A program made the position numbers and the translations under genes. A stretch of 64,000 nucleotides of DNA from Acholoe squamosa (taxonomy: Eukaryota; Annelida; Polychaeta; Phyllodocida; Polynoidae). How positions within the stretch are numbered: the first letter of the stretch is position 1; each line of letters starts with the position of its first letter. Below, in pieces: positions 11,094-20,820 of this stretch. The notes beneath the pieces were generated by a model. It saw nothing but the letters and a program-made list of their open reading frames with translations, was not told where the DNA came from and searched no databases. Location of the stretch: contig OX439044.1 of the NCBI GenBank assembly GCA_949317995.1, positions 52,718,166-52,782,165 on the forward strand. The letters are read 5' to 3'.

Positions 11094-13908
11094 TCAAGGT
11101 GGCTTCTCGTTCCACTTTTCACGAATTCTATTTTTGAATTCAGATTTGCTTTCAGTCAATTGTGTCTCTGTATCCAGTGAATTCCATAGCGACAGGCCCC
11201 TGTAAAACGGGCTTTTCTGATAGGAGCTTGTTTTGGGACGTTTCTCTGGGAACTTTAGTTTAAAGTCTTCGCGCGTACTTGCCTGTGGATTACGAGATGC
11301 TTTCCCTCTTTTGGCCTCCTTCCACATCATAGTAACAAGTTGCCTTTTGCGTCTTCCTTTTAACATTTCCACTTTGCATGCTCATGTAGGTCAGTAATGT
11401 GGTTGGCTCTGATTCCAGATTGGTGCAGATTCTTAGCCCATAGTTTTGCAATCTTTGGATTTTCATGATTTCCGCTTGGTGCCCACTATCAAAGTAGAAG
11501 CTGGGTAAGATCATTGTTTTGTAAATAGTGAGACAAACCTTCTCTGACAGGAACTTCCACATCTTGGCTAGCTTGTGCAGTTTATTTCCAAGGCTTTTCT
11601 TCATTTTGTTTATGTGTGGAGTAACTGTAAGAGGGCCGTCCAGGTTTACTCCTAAGTATGGATAAGTCTTCACTACAGACAGGGTCGAGGTTCCCATGAT
11701 TATTACAGGGTCAGGGTAGTTTTTCAACCTGTTTTGGATCCAAATGCCGTCACAGAGCTTTTATCTACATTAATGGTCATGTGGTTTTCCACACTCCAGT
11801 TGTGTATGGCGGTGGCGTCCTCCTGCAACTTACGCTCAGCTTCAGCGGCGTCCGAATCACTCACGTAGATTATGATGTCATCAGCATACATTGATGCTTT
11901 ACAGTGAATCAAAACTTCAGTTATGTCATTGATGAAGATCACAAATAACAATGGGCCCATGGTGGACCCTTGCGGCACCCCAAACTGTACTGATTCTTCA
12001 CCTGATCTCACTCCGTTTGCCATTGTATTATGTCTCCGGTCTTTGAGGTAGTCTACCAACCAGTATTTGATCATAATTGGCAATTTTAGCCTGTTTAGCT
12101 TAGTGAGCAGTGTCACGTGATCGACAGCCAGGTCGAAAACCTTCATATAGTCCATGAAGCATCCCAATGTTAATTTACTGTCATCCTTGAACATGTAAAG
12201 GTCCCTTAGGACATTGAACACAACATCTCCCGTGCAAAACCCTGGTCGAACCCCATATTGGTCATTGGACAGGATGCCCATCTCCTCCAAGTGATTGCTT
12301 ACATACTCGTGCACGATTTTCTCCAGTATTTTCCCAGGTAGGGGGAGGAGCGTGATAGGTCGCCAGTTCTTGATCTTGCTCAGGTCTCCTATTTTTGGTA
12401 TTGGTACCAAGTTACCAGTGCTCCATGATTTGGGGAAGGTGCTCTGTCGGATGGAGTTCTTCAGGATGATGGTTAGTTCTTCAATTAGCAATAGCAAGGC
12501 ATCTTTGAGAACTGAGCTATTGGTCTTATCTAGGCCTGACGATTTATTTCTGCATGTTTTATTGACAAGTTTAAGAACTTGGGATATCAGTAACTCTAGG
12601 CCTATCATTGTCATCTGGGTTCACCTGGTTGTACAGTTTCTCTCCTATGTTGGCAAAATAATTGTTGATAAAAGTAGATACCTCTTGGTGGTCAACTTTT
12701 ATGCTGTCTTCATTCACAAGGTCAATAAGTGATGTCCTGCTGGTGGGATTCAGGATCTTATTTAACTCTCTCCAGAATATTCTGTGATCCCCTTTGGCCT
12801 CATTTAATGTATCCATAACACCGTCAGCTTGGCTATTGTTCAGCTGCCTACGGATTATGTGATTTAATGTGATTAATGTAATTACCAGTCAGTTTGTATC
12901 TTCTGAGGCATTCATGGCGGTCATTAATCAACTCTATGGTGTGCCTGCTGGCACGTTTGCCTTTACCATTCTTGACATTGATGATCATATTGGGCAGGCC
13001 TCATCCAGGTACCCCAGTATGGTAGTAACCATAAAAGTCCATTTTTTGTCAGGGTCATTTGTGCTGAAGAAATCAGTCCAGTCTGGATTACATAGGTGGT
13101 TATATAAGTCGTCAATATGATATCGACGGTATGATCTGCGCTCAATTGTAATTAACTCTTTCTCTGCTTTTTCCTTTTTTTCTTTCTGCAAATATAGAAT
13201 AATGATCACTTAAACGTAGGTACAGCGTAACTGCGCTCTTCGCCACATTGCTGTTGGTCAGTATATGGTCTACAATGGTCCCACCATTGTCATTTGGTCT
13301 TATTACCTCATTGATGTGTTGCTTTAACCCATTCTCCCTGCAGAAATCAATGAGCTCCCTGGCTGGCCCAATGTCCCTTTTTTCATGTCGATGTTCAGAT
13401 CCCCTATTACCCACACCTCCTCATCACAACGTTGTAATGATATCAATATGTCAATGAGAGTGTCCAGGAAGTCAGTAACATCACCATTGGGCGGTCTGTA
13501 GACGTTCAGTAAGCTCATGGCTTTATGCTGCGGTCTGTGTATACTTATGGTGAGAAGCTAAATATTGGGATCCATCCTACAATGCTCGTGTATGATGGAG
13601 CTGCATGCCCCATATGCATCATCTACATAGGTCACAAGACACCTGCCTTTATTTGCTTCTCTGTCTAATCTAAAGATGCACTTGTCATTTATATAAATTA
13701 GCTCATCTCCTGCCCTGTAGTCTAACCATGATTCACATGCACATATAATATTAAATGGACTCAATAAAAGTGATATCTCCAACATTTTGGGTTCAATACT
13801 CCTGCAGTTAATGCCACACAGTGTTGACACCTTCAATTTGTTTATGTCATTGTGCAATTTCAGTCGGGCGACAGACCCCGCAACGTTTGCTGCCATGTTG
13901 ATGCGCAA
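11094..13908 (-). mobile_element. LINE copy 1, APE-endonuclease/RT type, decayed
   Basis: A near full-length ORF2 read on the minus strand from 13908 to 11094, broken among several frames. In order: endonuclease N-terminal part (C-E-S-W-L, I-F-R-L-D-R, about 13558-13908), endonuclease middle (L-N-V-Y-R-P-P, G-D-L-N-I-D, 13324-13518), endonuclease C-terminal part (D-H-I-L-T-N, S-D-H-Y, 13142-13414), linker (12571-12816), RT (11724-12614), and a C-terminal domain (S-P-F-Y-R-G-L-S-L-W-N, 11094-11372). About four frame changes separate these parts. The layout fits the Jockey/CR1/L2 group of non-LTR retrotransposons. The 38.7-41.7 kb copy is a relative. Confidence 0.88.
11724..12614 (-). pseudogene. 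reverse transcriptase domain of LINE copy 1
   Basis: A 296-codon open frame covers nearly the whole RT. Visible motifs are W-R-P-I-T-L-L-P (motif 1/2 region), Y-G-V-R-P-G, motif A as D-Y-M-K-V-F-D-L-A-V-D-H, motif B as G-V-P-Q-G-S-T-M-G-P-L-L-F, and the catalytic motif C as Y-A-D-D followed by I-I-I-Y. All three catalytic aspartates are present, so this domain is better preserved than the endonuclease upstream. RT copies the element RNA at a nicked chromosomal target. The ORF is cut off from its N- and C-terminal neighbours by frame changes, so the element is probably inactive. Confidence 0.88.
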
Positions 13909-13910
13909 GT

Positions 13911-14953
13911 AGTAGTATCCAGCCAGTTAGGTACTGTGAATAGTGTGAAAAGAAAAGAGGGGCGGGGAGATGAAATGAAAAATAACAAATTGATTTATAT
14001 ACAATTGAATCAATTCTGGATTTTATTCAAAAATGAAAAAAAAAATATGAGCTCTCTTATCAAGGTTTAACTGTGTGTTTGTGCCGCGTGGCTGTACTGG
14101 GCAACAAACAAGTGGCATCAGTTATAGGGTTTGACCTTATAGGAGGATACTTGGCAGTGAGTGAATAAAGTTCATGGAATTGTGGGAGCTCTGCTGGTCC
14201 CAGTCATTGTATGATTGCCTGCATTGCTGAGAGCTACTTACAATTAATGCCATCAAATTAGAATTCAACAATAGTATTACAGAACAGGGACAACAACGAT
14301 AATTATAAACCAGTATCAATTTTGAACATAACATGGTAATGTAGAAAGATAACCCATTTCCAACACGTGCATACATGTATATCATATGGTGTATATCCTA
14401 TAGTTCGCAGTGTATGTGCATTTATCAGCTGATTAAAGCTAGTCATGGGTTGCTGCACAGGCTCTTGAGTCAATAGCTTATAATTAATATATCACAACCC
14501 CTAGTTCACACGTAAGTAGGCAGCTGGTAGTGTTTTTTTTTTATAGTGGGGGGGGGGGGGGTAGTAAACCCAAATACTCGGCATCTATATAATGATATAT
14601 ATAATGAATATCATGGGACATATTTGGATGAATGCAGCAGGGGGCACAGGTGCTACCGTTGCTTAAAAGATTACAACTGCAGCAGGAGGGTGTTGCTCCT
14701 ATTGTAAAAAGAGCTGTGAGTATGTGCCCTCTTTTCTAAACAAGTCGTGCACTGCTTCACCATTCAACTTGCACTCACCACATTAGTCTGAAAAGTCACC
14801 TGCCTTGTTTAAAATAGAGAGAGCTGCAATACTGTGGACTATTACTAAGTGGTGACTTTATTGCTCACACATCAACTGCAAATGATCTCAGTGATAGTGC
14901 AACCACAGGTATTGAGGGGCTACTGCCCACAGAACAAATCTCGAGAATCAAAG
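13911..14953. other. gene-free stretch (possible LINE 5' region, then unique DNA)
   Basis: The first ~120 bp may be the 5' untranslated part of LINE copy 1. The rest is AT-rich DNA with a 13-base G run near 14550 and no domain-bearing frame. Confidence 0.4.
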
Positions 14954-14954
14954 T

Positions 14955-15833
14955 TCTTAAGCTTTGGACTGTATAAATAGAAGAGGCCTTTTCTACAAGC
15001 TGATGTGTAACAAGGTCAAAGGGAAGTCATTACAAATCCTTATAAATCTGTATGCGAAATCATATTCTAAAGTGCGAGTAAACTCTATCTTAAGTGAGGA
15101 CATAGATAGTACATATGGTATACTACAAGGAGGAGCGCAAAGTTGTTTAACACCTTCTTAGCAGATATTAATGAATACCTGGTTGCTGAGAGTGGAGTAA
15201 ACATAAATGGTTCAGCCGTTGCATATCTTTTGTATGCAGACGACCTGGGGAGGGTAAAAAATTAAGAACATTCACAAAATTCAAGACCGAGTTCAGGCTC
15301 GAACACTATCTACTTAAAATTAGGACTTAAAATCACAGGACTGCATTAGCGCAATACAGATTTAGTTCCCATAATCTTGGTATTGAGATAGAGAGGCATT
15401 GTAGGCCCCCCTGAATGTGACAGAGTATGTCTATATGGCCTTAGCTGGTTTGATTATCAGCCAATGAAATGACACCAACTATTCACTGCGGTCCTCTCGG
15501 GGGCTAACTGGTACCCGTCTGATAGGTGTTATCAGTAGAACTCACTGATAACAAGCTTCAGTAATGGTGGCGCCCATTGGACAACCTGCTACCTCTGAAT
15601 ACTGCTCTACTGGTGCTATTGATGATGAGGCACATTTTCTGACAACATGTGAACTACATAATGCAGCTCGAACAACTCTTGAAAATCATATAGTTGGTAA
15701 AATCTGTAATTACCAGGATATGTCAAATATTGATAAGTTTGTTATGGTTATGAAAGAAATTGACCCTAGTATATTAAATGCACTTGCAAAGTTTGTGTAT
15801 ACTGCCTTTAAGCAGAGGCAGTTGCAGGTTTGA
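14955..15833 (+). pseudogene. LINE ORF2 fragment of a second type, interrupted by a MITE
   Basis: Motif A is seen as L-D-C-I-N-R-R-G-L at about 14961, then G-K-S-L-Q-I-L-I-N-L-Y, the motif B-like G-I-L-Q-G-G-A-Q-S (about 15110-15145), and Y-A-D-D-L near 15232-15246. The distal part at 15564-15833 has the C-x(n)-D-D-E-A-H-F-L-x-x-C signature of LINE C-terminal cysteine/histidine motifs. Several frame changes and an inserted MITE at 15453-15585 break it. The endonuclease part is missing, so the copy is 5'-truncated. It lies on the opposite strand to, and is of a different type from, LINE copy 1. Confidence 0.8.
15453..15585. mobile_element. MITE, short copy (family also at 34.9 kb)
   Basis: Starts ATTATCAGCCAATGAAAT and ends GCGCCCATTGGACAA. 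The same ends, and the inner blocks TATTCACTGCG, CTCTCGG, GGTACCC and TATCAGTAGAAC, recur at 34917-35343, where the element is about 430 bp. This 133-bp copy looks like an internally deleted form. Short inverted CCAATG/CATTGG ends are present. It interrupts LINE coding sequence. Confidence 0.65.
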
Positions 15834-15839
15834 ACTACC

Positions 15840-16306
15840 CACTGTGGAATTCAACTATTATTCTAGGTGCTATGTATATTGTACGGTTTCACCTATTATC
15901 ATATCATCACATACAAAAAATGTAATGTATATAAATATATGAGTTATAGGTATGGTACAGTTGACCCACCTAGGTTATGTATGCTGTGTCTGTATTTGTG
16001 TCGGGCCTCCCTAGTCCACTTAAAAGGGTCTATTTTTCCTCCTTCCTACCCCCTCAGGATATGTGTGGTGCACATTCCTCTGTGAAATTGTGTAATGTAT
16101 TTCTCACCATGAATATGACCTTAGCTGTCGAAATGGTGTTAAGCATCTATTACTCACTCACTCTGTATTTGTGTATCTTTGTGTGAATGTGTGAGTGATC
16201 GTGTGAGTGATCTGTGTTATACAGAAGTATCTGTTTTCATAGATTTAGTTCTGTAGTACTGTATACTATGCATGTAGTCTGTAGAACATAGAGCATATAC
16301 ATTATT
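15840..16306. other. gene-free stretch
   Basis: AT-rich, with no recognised domain. A run of GTGTGAGTGATC-type short repeats lies at about 16180-16215. Confidence 0.4.
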
Positions 16307-16331
16307 AGACCCGAGTTCCGAACTCGGGTCT
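16307..16331. repeat. 25-bp perfect palindrome at left boundary
   Basis: AGACCCGAGTT, a CCG spacer, then AACTCGGGTCT: 11-bp arms. The right half-site recurs alone at 19161-19171, at the far edge of the satellite block. Confidence 0.8.
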
Positions 16332-16384
16332 ACTTCTAGTGGACACGTTTTCGCCGAAGGTTTTTGCCTAAAGGGGTAATGTGC

Positions 16385-16600
16385 ACCATAAATCGACCAT
16401 TGCCCATTGTATCAATGCATCATGCCACCCATAAATGGTTAACTGCACATCAATGCATCATGCTATCCATAAAGGGTTAAATGTGCATCAATGCATCATG
16501 CTATCCATAAAGGGTAAACGGCGTTGGTATATTATGCATATTGCTATGAGAAAAAATTGTAAATCGTATAGGTATTGTATAGTGTTGGTCGATTTATGGT
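16385..16600. repeat. 216-bp unit with perfect 15-bp inverted ends
   Basis: ACCATAAATCGACCA at 16385-16399 and TGGTCGATTTATGGT at 16586-16600 bracket the inverted satellite units (about 16408-16516, containing ATGCATCATGC and CATAAAGGGTTAA). This could be a small MITE or the internal boundary of the larger block. No flanking duplication is seen. Confidence 0.65.
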
Positions 16601-16685
16601 AGGTCTACCCATAGTCAGCAGCAACACATTATGTCAGTGATAGACTGTAATCCCTTGCCAAACTGTGGATGCATTTCCCCTACTA

Positions 16686-17090
16686 CCAATGCCTCTTTGA
16701 TAGCCTGTATATAGCAGACACTGGACACAGTTTGGGGCTGGTATAAACGCCATGAATAGCACGGACCAATGCCTTTTTGATAGCCTGTATATAGCCGACA
16801 CTGGATGCAGTTTGAGGCTGGTATAAACGCCGTGAGTAGCACGGTCCAATGCCTTTTTGATAGCCTGTATATAGCTGACACTGGACGCAGTTTGGGGCTG
16901 GTATAAACGCCTTGACTAGCACGGACCAATGCCTTTTTGATAGCCTGTACATAGCCGACACTGGATGCAGTTTGAGGCTGGTATAAACGCCGTGAGTAGC
17001 ACGCACCAATGCCTCTTTGATAGCCTGTATATAGCCGACACTGGACGCAGTTTGGGGCTGGTATAAACGCCGTGAGTAGCACGCACCAAT
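16686..17090. repeat. tandem array, five 80-bp units
   Basis: The landmark CCAATGCCTYTTTGATAGCC recurs at 16686, 16766, 16846, 16926 and 17006 with exact 80-bp spacing, and a truncated sixth start lies at 17086. Units differ by a few substitutions. All three minus frames stay largely open (up to 155 codons) because 80 is not a multiple of three and the unit lacks stops. This gives a false protein-like repeat. Confidence 0.92.
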
Positions 17091-18780
17091 GCAGTTAACC
17101 CTTTATGAATGGCATGATGCATTGATGCACTTTAACCTTTTATGAAAGGCATGATGCATTCATGCACTTTAACCCTTTATGAAAGGCATGATGCATTGAC
17201 ACACTTTAACCCTTTATGGATGGCATAATGCATTGATGCACAGTTAACCCTTCTTGGATAGCATGATGCATTGATGCACAGTTAACCCTTTATGGATTTC
17301 ACAAAGCATTGATGCACATTTAACCCTTTATGGGTGGCATGATGCACTGATGCACAGTTAACCCTTTATAGGTAGCATGATGCATTGATGCACAGTTAAC
17401 CCTTTATGAATGGCATGATGCATTGATGCACTTTAAGCCTTTATTGATGGCATGATGCATTGATGTGCAGTTAACCCTTTATGAATGGCATGATGCATTG
17501 ATGCACATTTAACCCTTTGTGGATAGCATGCTGTATTGGTCCACAGTTAACCCTTTATGAATGGCATGATGCATTGATTCACTTTAAGCCTTTATGAATG
17601 GCATTATGGATTGATGCACATTTAACCCTTTATGGATAGCATGATGCATTGATGCACATTTAACCCTTTATGAATCGCATGATGCATTGATGCACATTTA
17701 ACCCTTTAGTAATGGCATGATGCATTGATTTACTTTAACCCTTTATAAATGGCATGATGCATTGATACACAGTTAACCCTTTATGAATGGCATGATGCAT
17801 TGATTCACTTTAAGCCTTTATGAATGGCATTATGCATTGATGCACATTTAACCCTTTATGGATAGCAATGATGCATTGATGCACAGTTAACCCTTTATGA
17901 ATGGCATGATGCATTGATGCACTTTAACCCTTTATGGATGGCATGATGCATTGATGCACATTTAACCCTTTATGAATGGCACGATGCATTGATTTACTTT
18001 ATCCCTTTATGAATGGCATGATGCATTGATTCACTTTAAGCCTTTATGAATGGCATGTAGCATTGATTCACTTTAAGCCTTTATGAATGGCTTGTAGCCT
18101 TGATGCACAGTTAACCCTTTGTGGATAGCATGATGCATTGATGCACAGTTAACCCTTTATGAATGGCATGATGCATTGATGCACATTTAACCCTTTATGA
18201 ATGGCATGATGCATTGATACATAGTTAACCCTTTATGAATGGCATGATGCATTGATTCACTTTAAGCCTTTATGAATGGCTTGTAGCCTTGATGCACAGT
18301 TAACCCTTTATGGATAGCATGATGCATTGGTGCACAGTTAACCCTTTATGGATGTTACAATGCATTGATACACATTTAACCCCTCATGGACAGCATGATG
18401 CATTGATGCACATTTAACACTTCATGGATAACATTATGCATTGATGCACTTTAACCCTTCATGAATGGCATGATGCATTGATGCACTTTAACTCTTTATG
18501 GGTGGCATGATGGATTGATACACAGTTAACCCTTTATGAATGGCATGATGCATTGATGCACATTTAACCCTTGATGAATGGCAAAATGCATTGATTCACT
18601 TTTCCCCTTCATAGATAACCTGATGCATTAATGCACTTAACCCTTATGGAATGCATGATGCATTGATACCTAGTTAACCCCCTAGGGATAGCATGATGCA
18701 TTGGTGCACAGCCAACCCTTTATTGATAGACAAGGCATTGATGTGCAGTTAACCCTTATATGTATGGCATGATGCATTGT
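17091..18780. repeat. minisatellite, ~38-bp unit, about 40 copies
   Basis: The consensus unit contains GTTAACCCTTTATGAATGG, CATGATGCATTGATGCA and short variants (36-39 bp). Variants such as CTTGTAGCCTTGATGCA and TTTAAGCCTTTATGAATGG recur in patches, which indicates local duplication of variant units. The same satellite occurs inverted at 16408-16516, and a related one (GGCATGATGC / TTAACCCTTTAGAG on the minus strand) at 48820-48945. Confidence 0.92.
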
Positions 18781-19112
18781 CAGCAAATATGTCAGTAATA
18801 ATGCACTATTTGTCAGCAATTAGTCAATTTATGTTAGCAATTAGTCACTTTTTGTCAGTAATTACTCACTTTTTGTCAGTAATTAGTCCAAATATGTCAG
18901 TAATAATGCACTATTTGTCAGTAATTAGTCAATTTATGTTAGTAGTTACTCACTTTTTGTCAGTAATTACTCACTTTTTGTCAGTAATTAGTCCGAATAA
19001 TTATGTCAGTAATAATGCACTATTTGTCAGCAATTAGTCAATACATGTTAGTAATTGCTTATTATTTGTCAGCAGTTATGTCAGTAATCACTCACTTTTT
19101 GTCAATATCTGA
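18781..19112 (+). repeat. TCAG satellite, block 1
   Basis: Tandem units of about 24-25 bp alternate GTCAGTAATTACTCAC-TTTTT and GTCAGCAATTAGTCAAT-type sequence. The same family fills large parts of 48.5-54.0 kb. It directly follows the 38-bp satellite here, as it does (on the minus strand) at 48.95-48.53 kb. Confidence 0.88.
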
Positions 19113-19171
19113 TTGAATATTGAAAATTGAATTGAAAATAGCATTAAATATTGCATTAAAAACTCGGGTCT

Positions 19172-19313
19172 TTTAGGTCTTAGACCTAACCTGCTCCATC
19201 TTTGTAGTAGACTTACTGTATGACCCATAGGTCAGCAATGACCTCGCCCTTTGTTGTCAATAAAAGCTATTATTATTATTATTATTATTATTATCATTGT
19301 TATTGTTTTTGTT

Positions 19314-19388
<75 letters not shown>

Positions 19389-19569
19389 ATACTGCATAGT
19401 AAAGGATTCCTTCTACCTGAATCGGTGCATAATGCTCTAAAAGAGCCAATATAAAGGTGATAATCAGTAGTCCAGCAAACAATGTGTACAGTGTTTCAAT
19501 TGGGTTAGTAAATTCAGTGCACTGGAAGACCAATAAAGATAAAGAGGCAATGCATGGTGATGTCAGCAC
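19172..19569. repeat. trinucleotide microsatellite and flank
   Basis: A (TTA)n-(TTG)n-(TTA)n tract occupies 19268-19387. It is immediately preceded by TTGTTGTCAATAAAAGC, an AATAAA signal joined to a simple repeat, as at the 3' end of many LINEs and SINEs. The preceding 80 bases may therefore be a truncated retroposon tail. The rest has no recognised feature. Confidence 0.7.
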
Positions 19570-19980
19570 TTAGTAGGGCCTGTCGTTCACGTGTTTGTAG
19601 GATGGAGTGCGTGTAGGTCTGACTGAGTTCTTGTGCATGATTGAGCTTATGTTATTACCAATGGCTCTGGTTGTAGCCCAATCAGGGTGAGTGCCATCCA
19701 CTAATCGCCGGTACTTATGTACAATGTCACGTTTTCCTTGGTGCCACTTGTGAATATAATGGTCTGAGCGTGGGGTGAGAACCCCATTGCCTGTATTGAT
19801 CCATACTACTTCCCTATTTCTAAGCATCATGGTGCGGTCTAGCTCCCACTGTTCAGGATTTCGCCCATGTGTGAGTTTTTTCTTGTTAAGGTCCATGCCG
19901 TATAAGCCACAGATAACAACCTGCACCCCTGGGCATTTTTCATTGATGCACTTAACCCCTAGGTGCTGAAGCGCGCTTTA
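19570..19980 (-). pseudogene. SGNH/GDSL-hydrolase-like, C-terminal part
   Basis: An open minus frame from about 19980 to 19570. It contains V-V-I-C-G-L-Y-G-M-D-L-N, then N-T-G-N-G-V-L-T-P-R, I-H-K-W-H-Q-G-K-R, and Y-R-R-L-V-D-G-T-H-P-D-W. The D-x-x-H of the last block is the Asp-His pair of SGNH hydrolases (block V). Similar sequences are frequent in multi-domain retroelement-linked proteins of invertebrates. The GDS block is absent here; a matching N-terminal part lies on the same strand at 27961-28587. The family is esterase-like, but no substrate can be given. It may be one exon of a gene or a retroelement relic. Confidence 0.65.
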
Positions 19981-20113
19981 AAGCGCAGTTTTTGGCTTTA
20001 ACCTTTTTGTGCCCAGAATTATTTGAAGATTCTACATTATTTTACATTATTTCATGATTGTATCATTTTCTTGATAAGACCATGTGTATTTTCGATTTTC
20101 TTCCTTAATAAGG

Positions 20114-20820
20114 TGTCAATGGACCATTCTGGGTATTATAACTATTTTTCATATTTACTAATTTCTTCGCCATATAAAACCTAGGCTCTGCCCATGATCT
20201 ACACTCAATAATCTCCTGCATTCCCCAACAGGAACCAGGATCCATTACTCATCACAAACACACTTCCTCCATGACACTCTGTGACATAAGGTACAAGGAT
20301 GTAATAACATTCCAACCTTATCTACACACACACAGTCTAACTGGAGGAAGTGCGATCCACCTGTGGTGCCATATTTGGAATGAGAGGATATTTCACAATC
20401 TCCTCTCAATCCTCATTAACATAATCTACCCACAGGTGGCACTCTCTCCTTATGACATGTGTCACTTTTCTATTGAGCCACATGTACAGAACATTTCACA
20501 ACACTGTGAGCTGCTCAGGCCCTCAGTATATAAGGTAGCTTGAGCAGCTCCCAGTCATCTATTCCAAGCTATCTATTCCAAGCTATCTATTCTAAGCTAT
20601 CTATTCTAAGTTCATCTCTCCCAACTTACACCTTACACCTATACCTAGAACCTACGACAGGTTGAGCTATAGGATCGGAGGCAGAGCTTAGATCTTGGCG
20701 AGCGTTATCATTGTTACCACCTTTATGAAACACTCATGTCAGCTATGCAATAAAAGGATCAACTGAACTTCCCTGGATTCCGTGTACATTCACTTCACCA
20801 CATGTAACCGTCCGTTGACA
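20114..20820 (+). repeat. 5' LTR
   Basis: The TG...CA-bounded LTR contains a TATATAAGG box at 20527-20535, four 15-bp repeats of the CTATCTATTC(C/T)AAG type (about 20556-20613), and an AATAAA signal at 20749-20754. These give a plausible U3-R-U5 layout with R starting about 30 bp after the TATA box. Confidence 0.9.

Larger units (their letters stand above)
16307..19171. mobile_element. candidate minisatellite-bodied element with inverted ends
   Basis: The block begins with AGACCCGAGTT (16307-16317) and ends with its exact complement AACTCGGGTCT (19161-19171). Almost everything between is tandem repeat: three inverted units of a ~38-bp satellite, five 80-bp units, about forty direct units of the 38-bp satellite, then a TCAG-type satellite. 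The satellite is in opposite orientation on the two sides of the 80-bp array. Foldback elements of Drosophila and Rehavkus-type transposons are known to have ends built of tandem repeats. I see no target duplication and no transposase, so calling this a mobile element is an inference. Confidence 0.45.

Noticed and set aside
16615-17082. 155-codon minus frame with a repeating P-N-C-V-Q-C-R-L-Y-T-G-Y-Q pattern
   Set aside because: It is the 80-bp tandem array read through a stop-free unit; all three frames give similar proteins, which is not how a real repeat protein behaves.
17091-18780. CRISPR array
   Set aside because: Units are contiguous and variable, with no constant repeat and unique spacer alternation, and the context is eukaryotic.
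19251-19454. Poly-isoleucine/valine frame
   Set aside because: It is the TTA/TTG trinucleotide microsatellite.
20271-20543. 90-codon frame present identically at 26331-26603
   Set aside because: It lies inside the LTRs and is duplicated only because the LTRs are; no domain is recognised.
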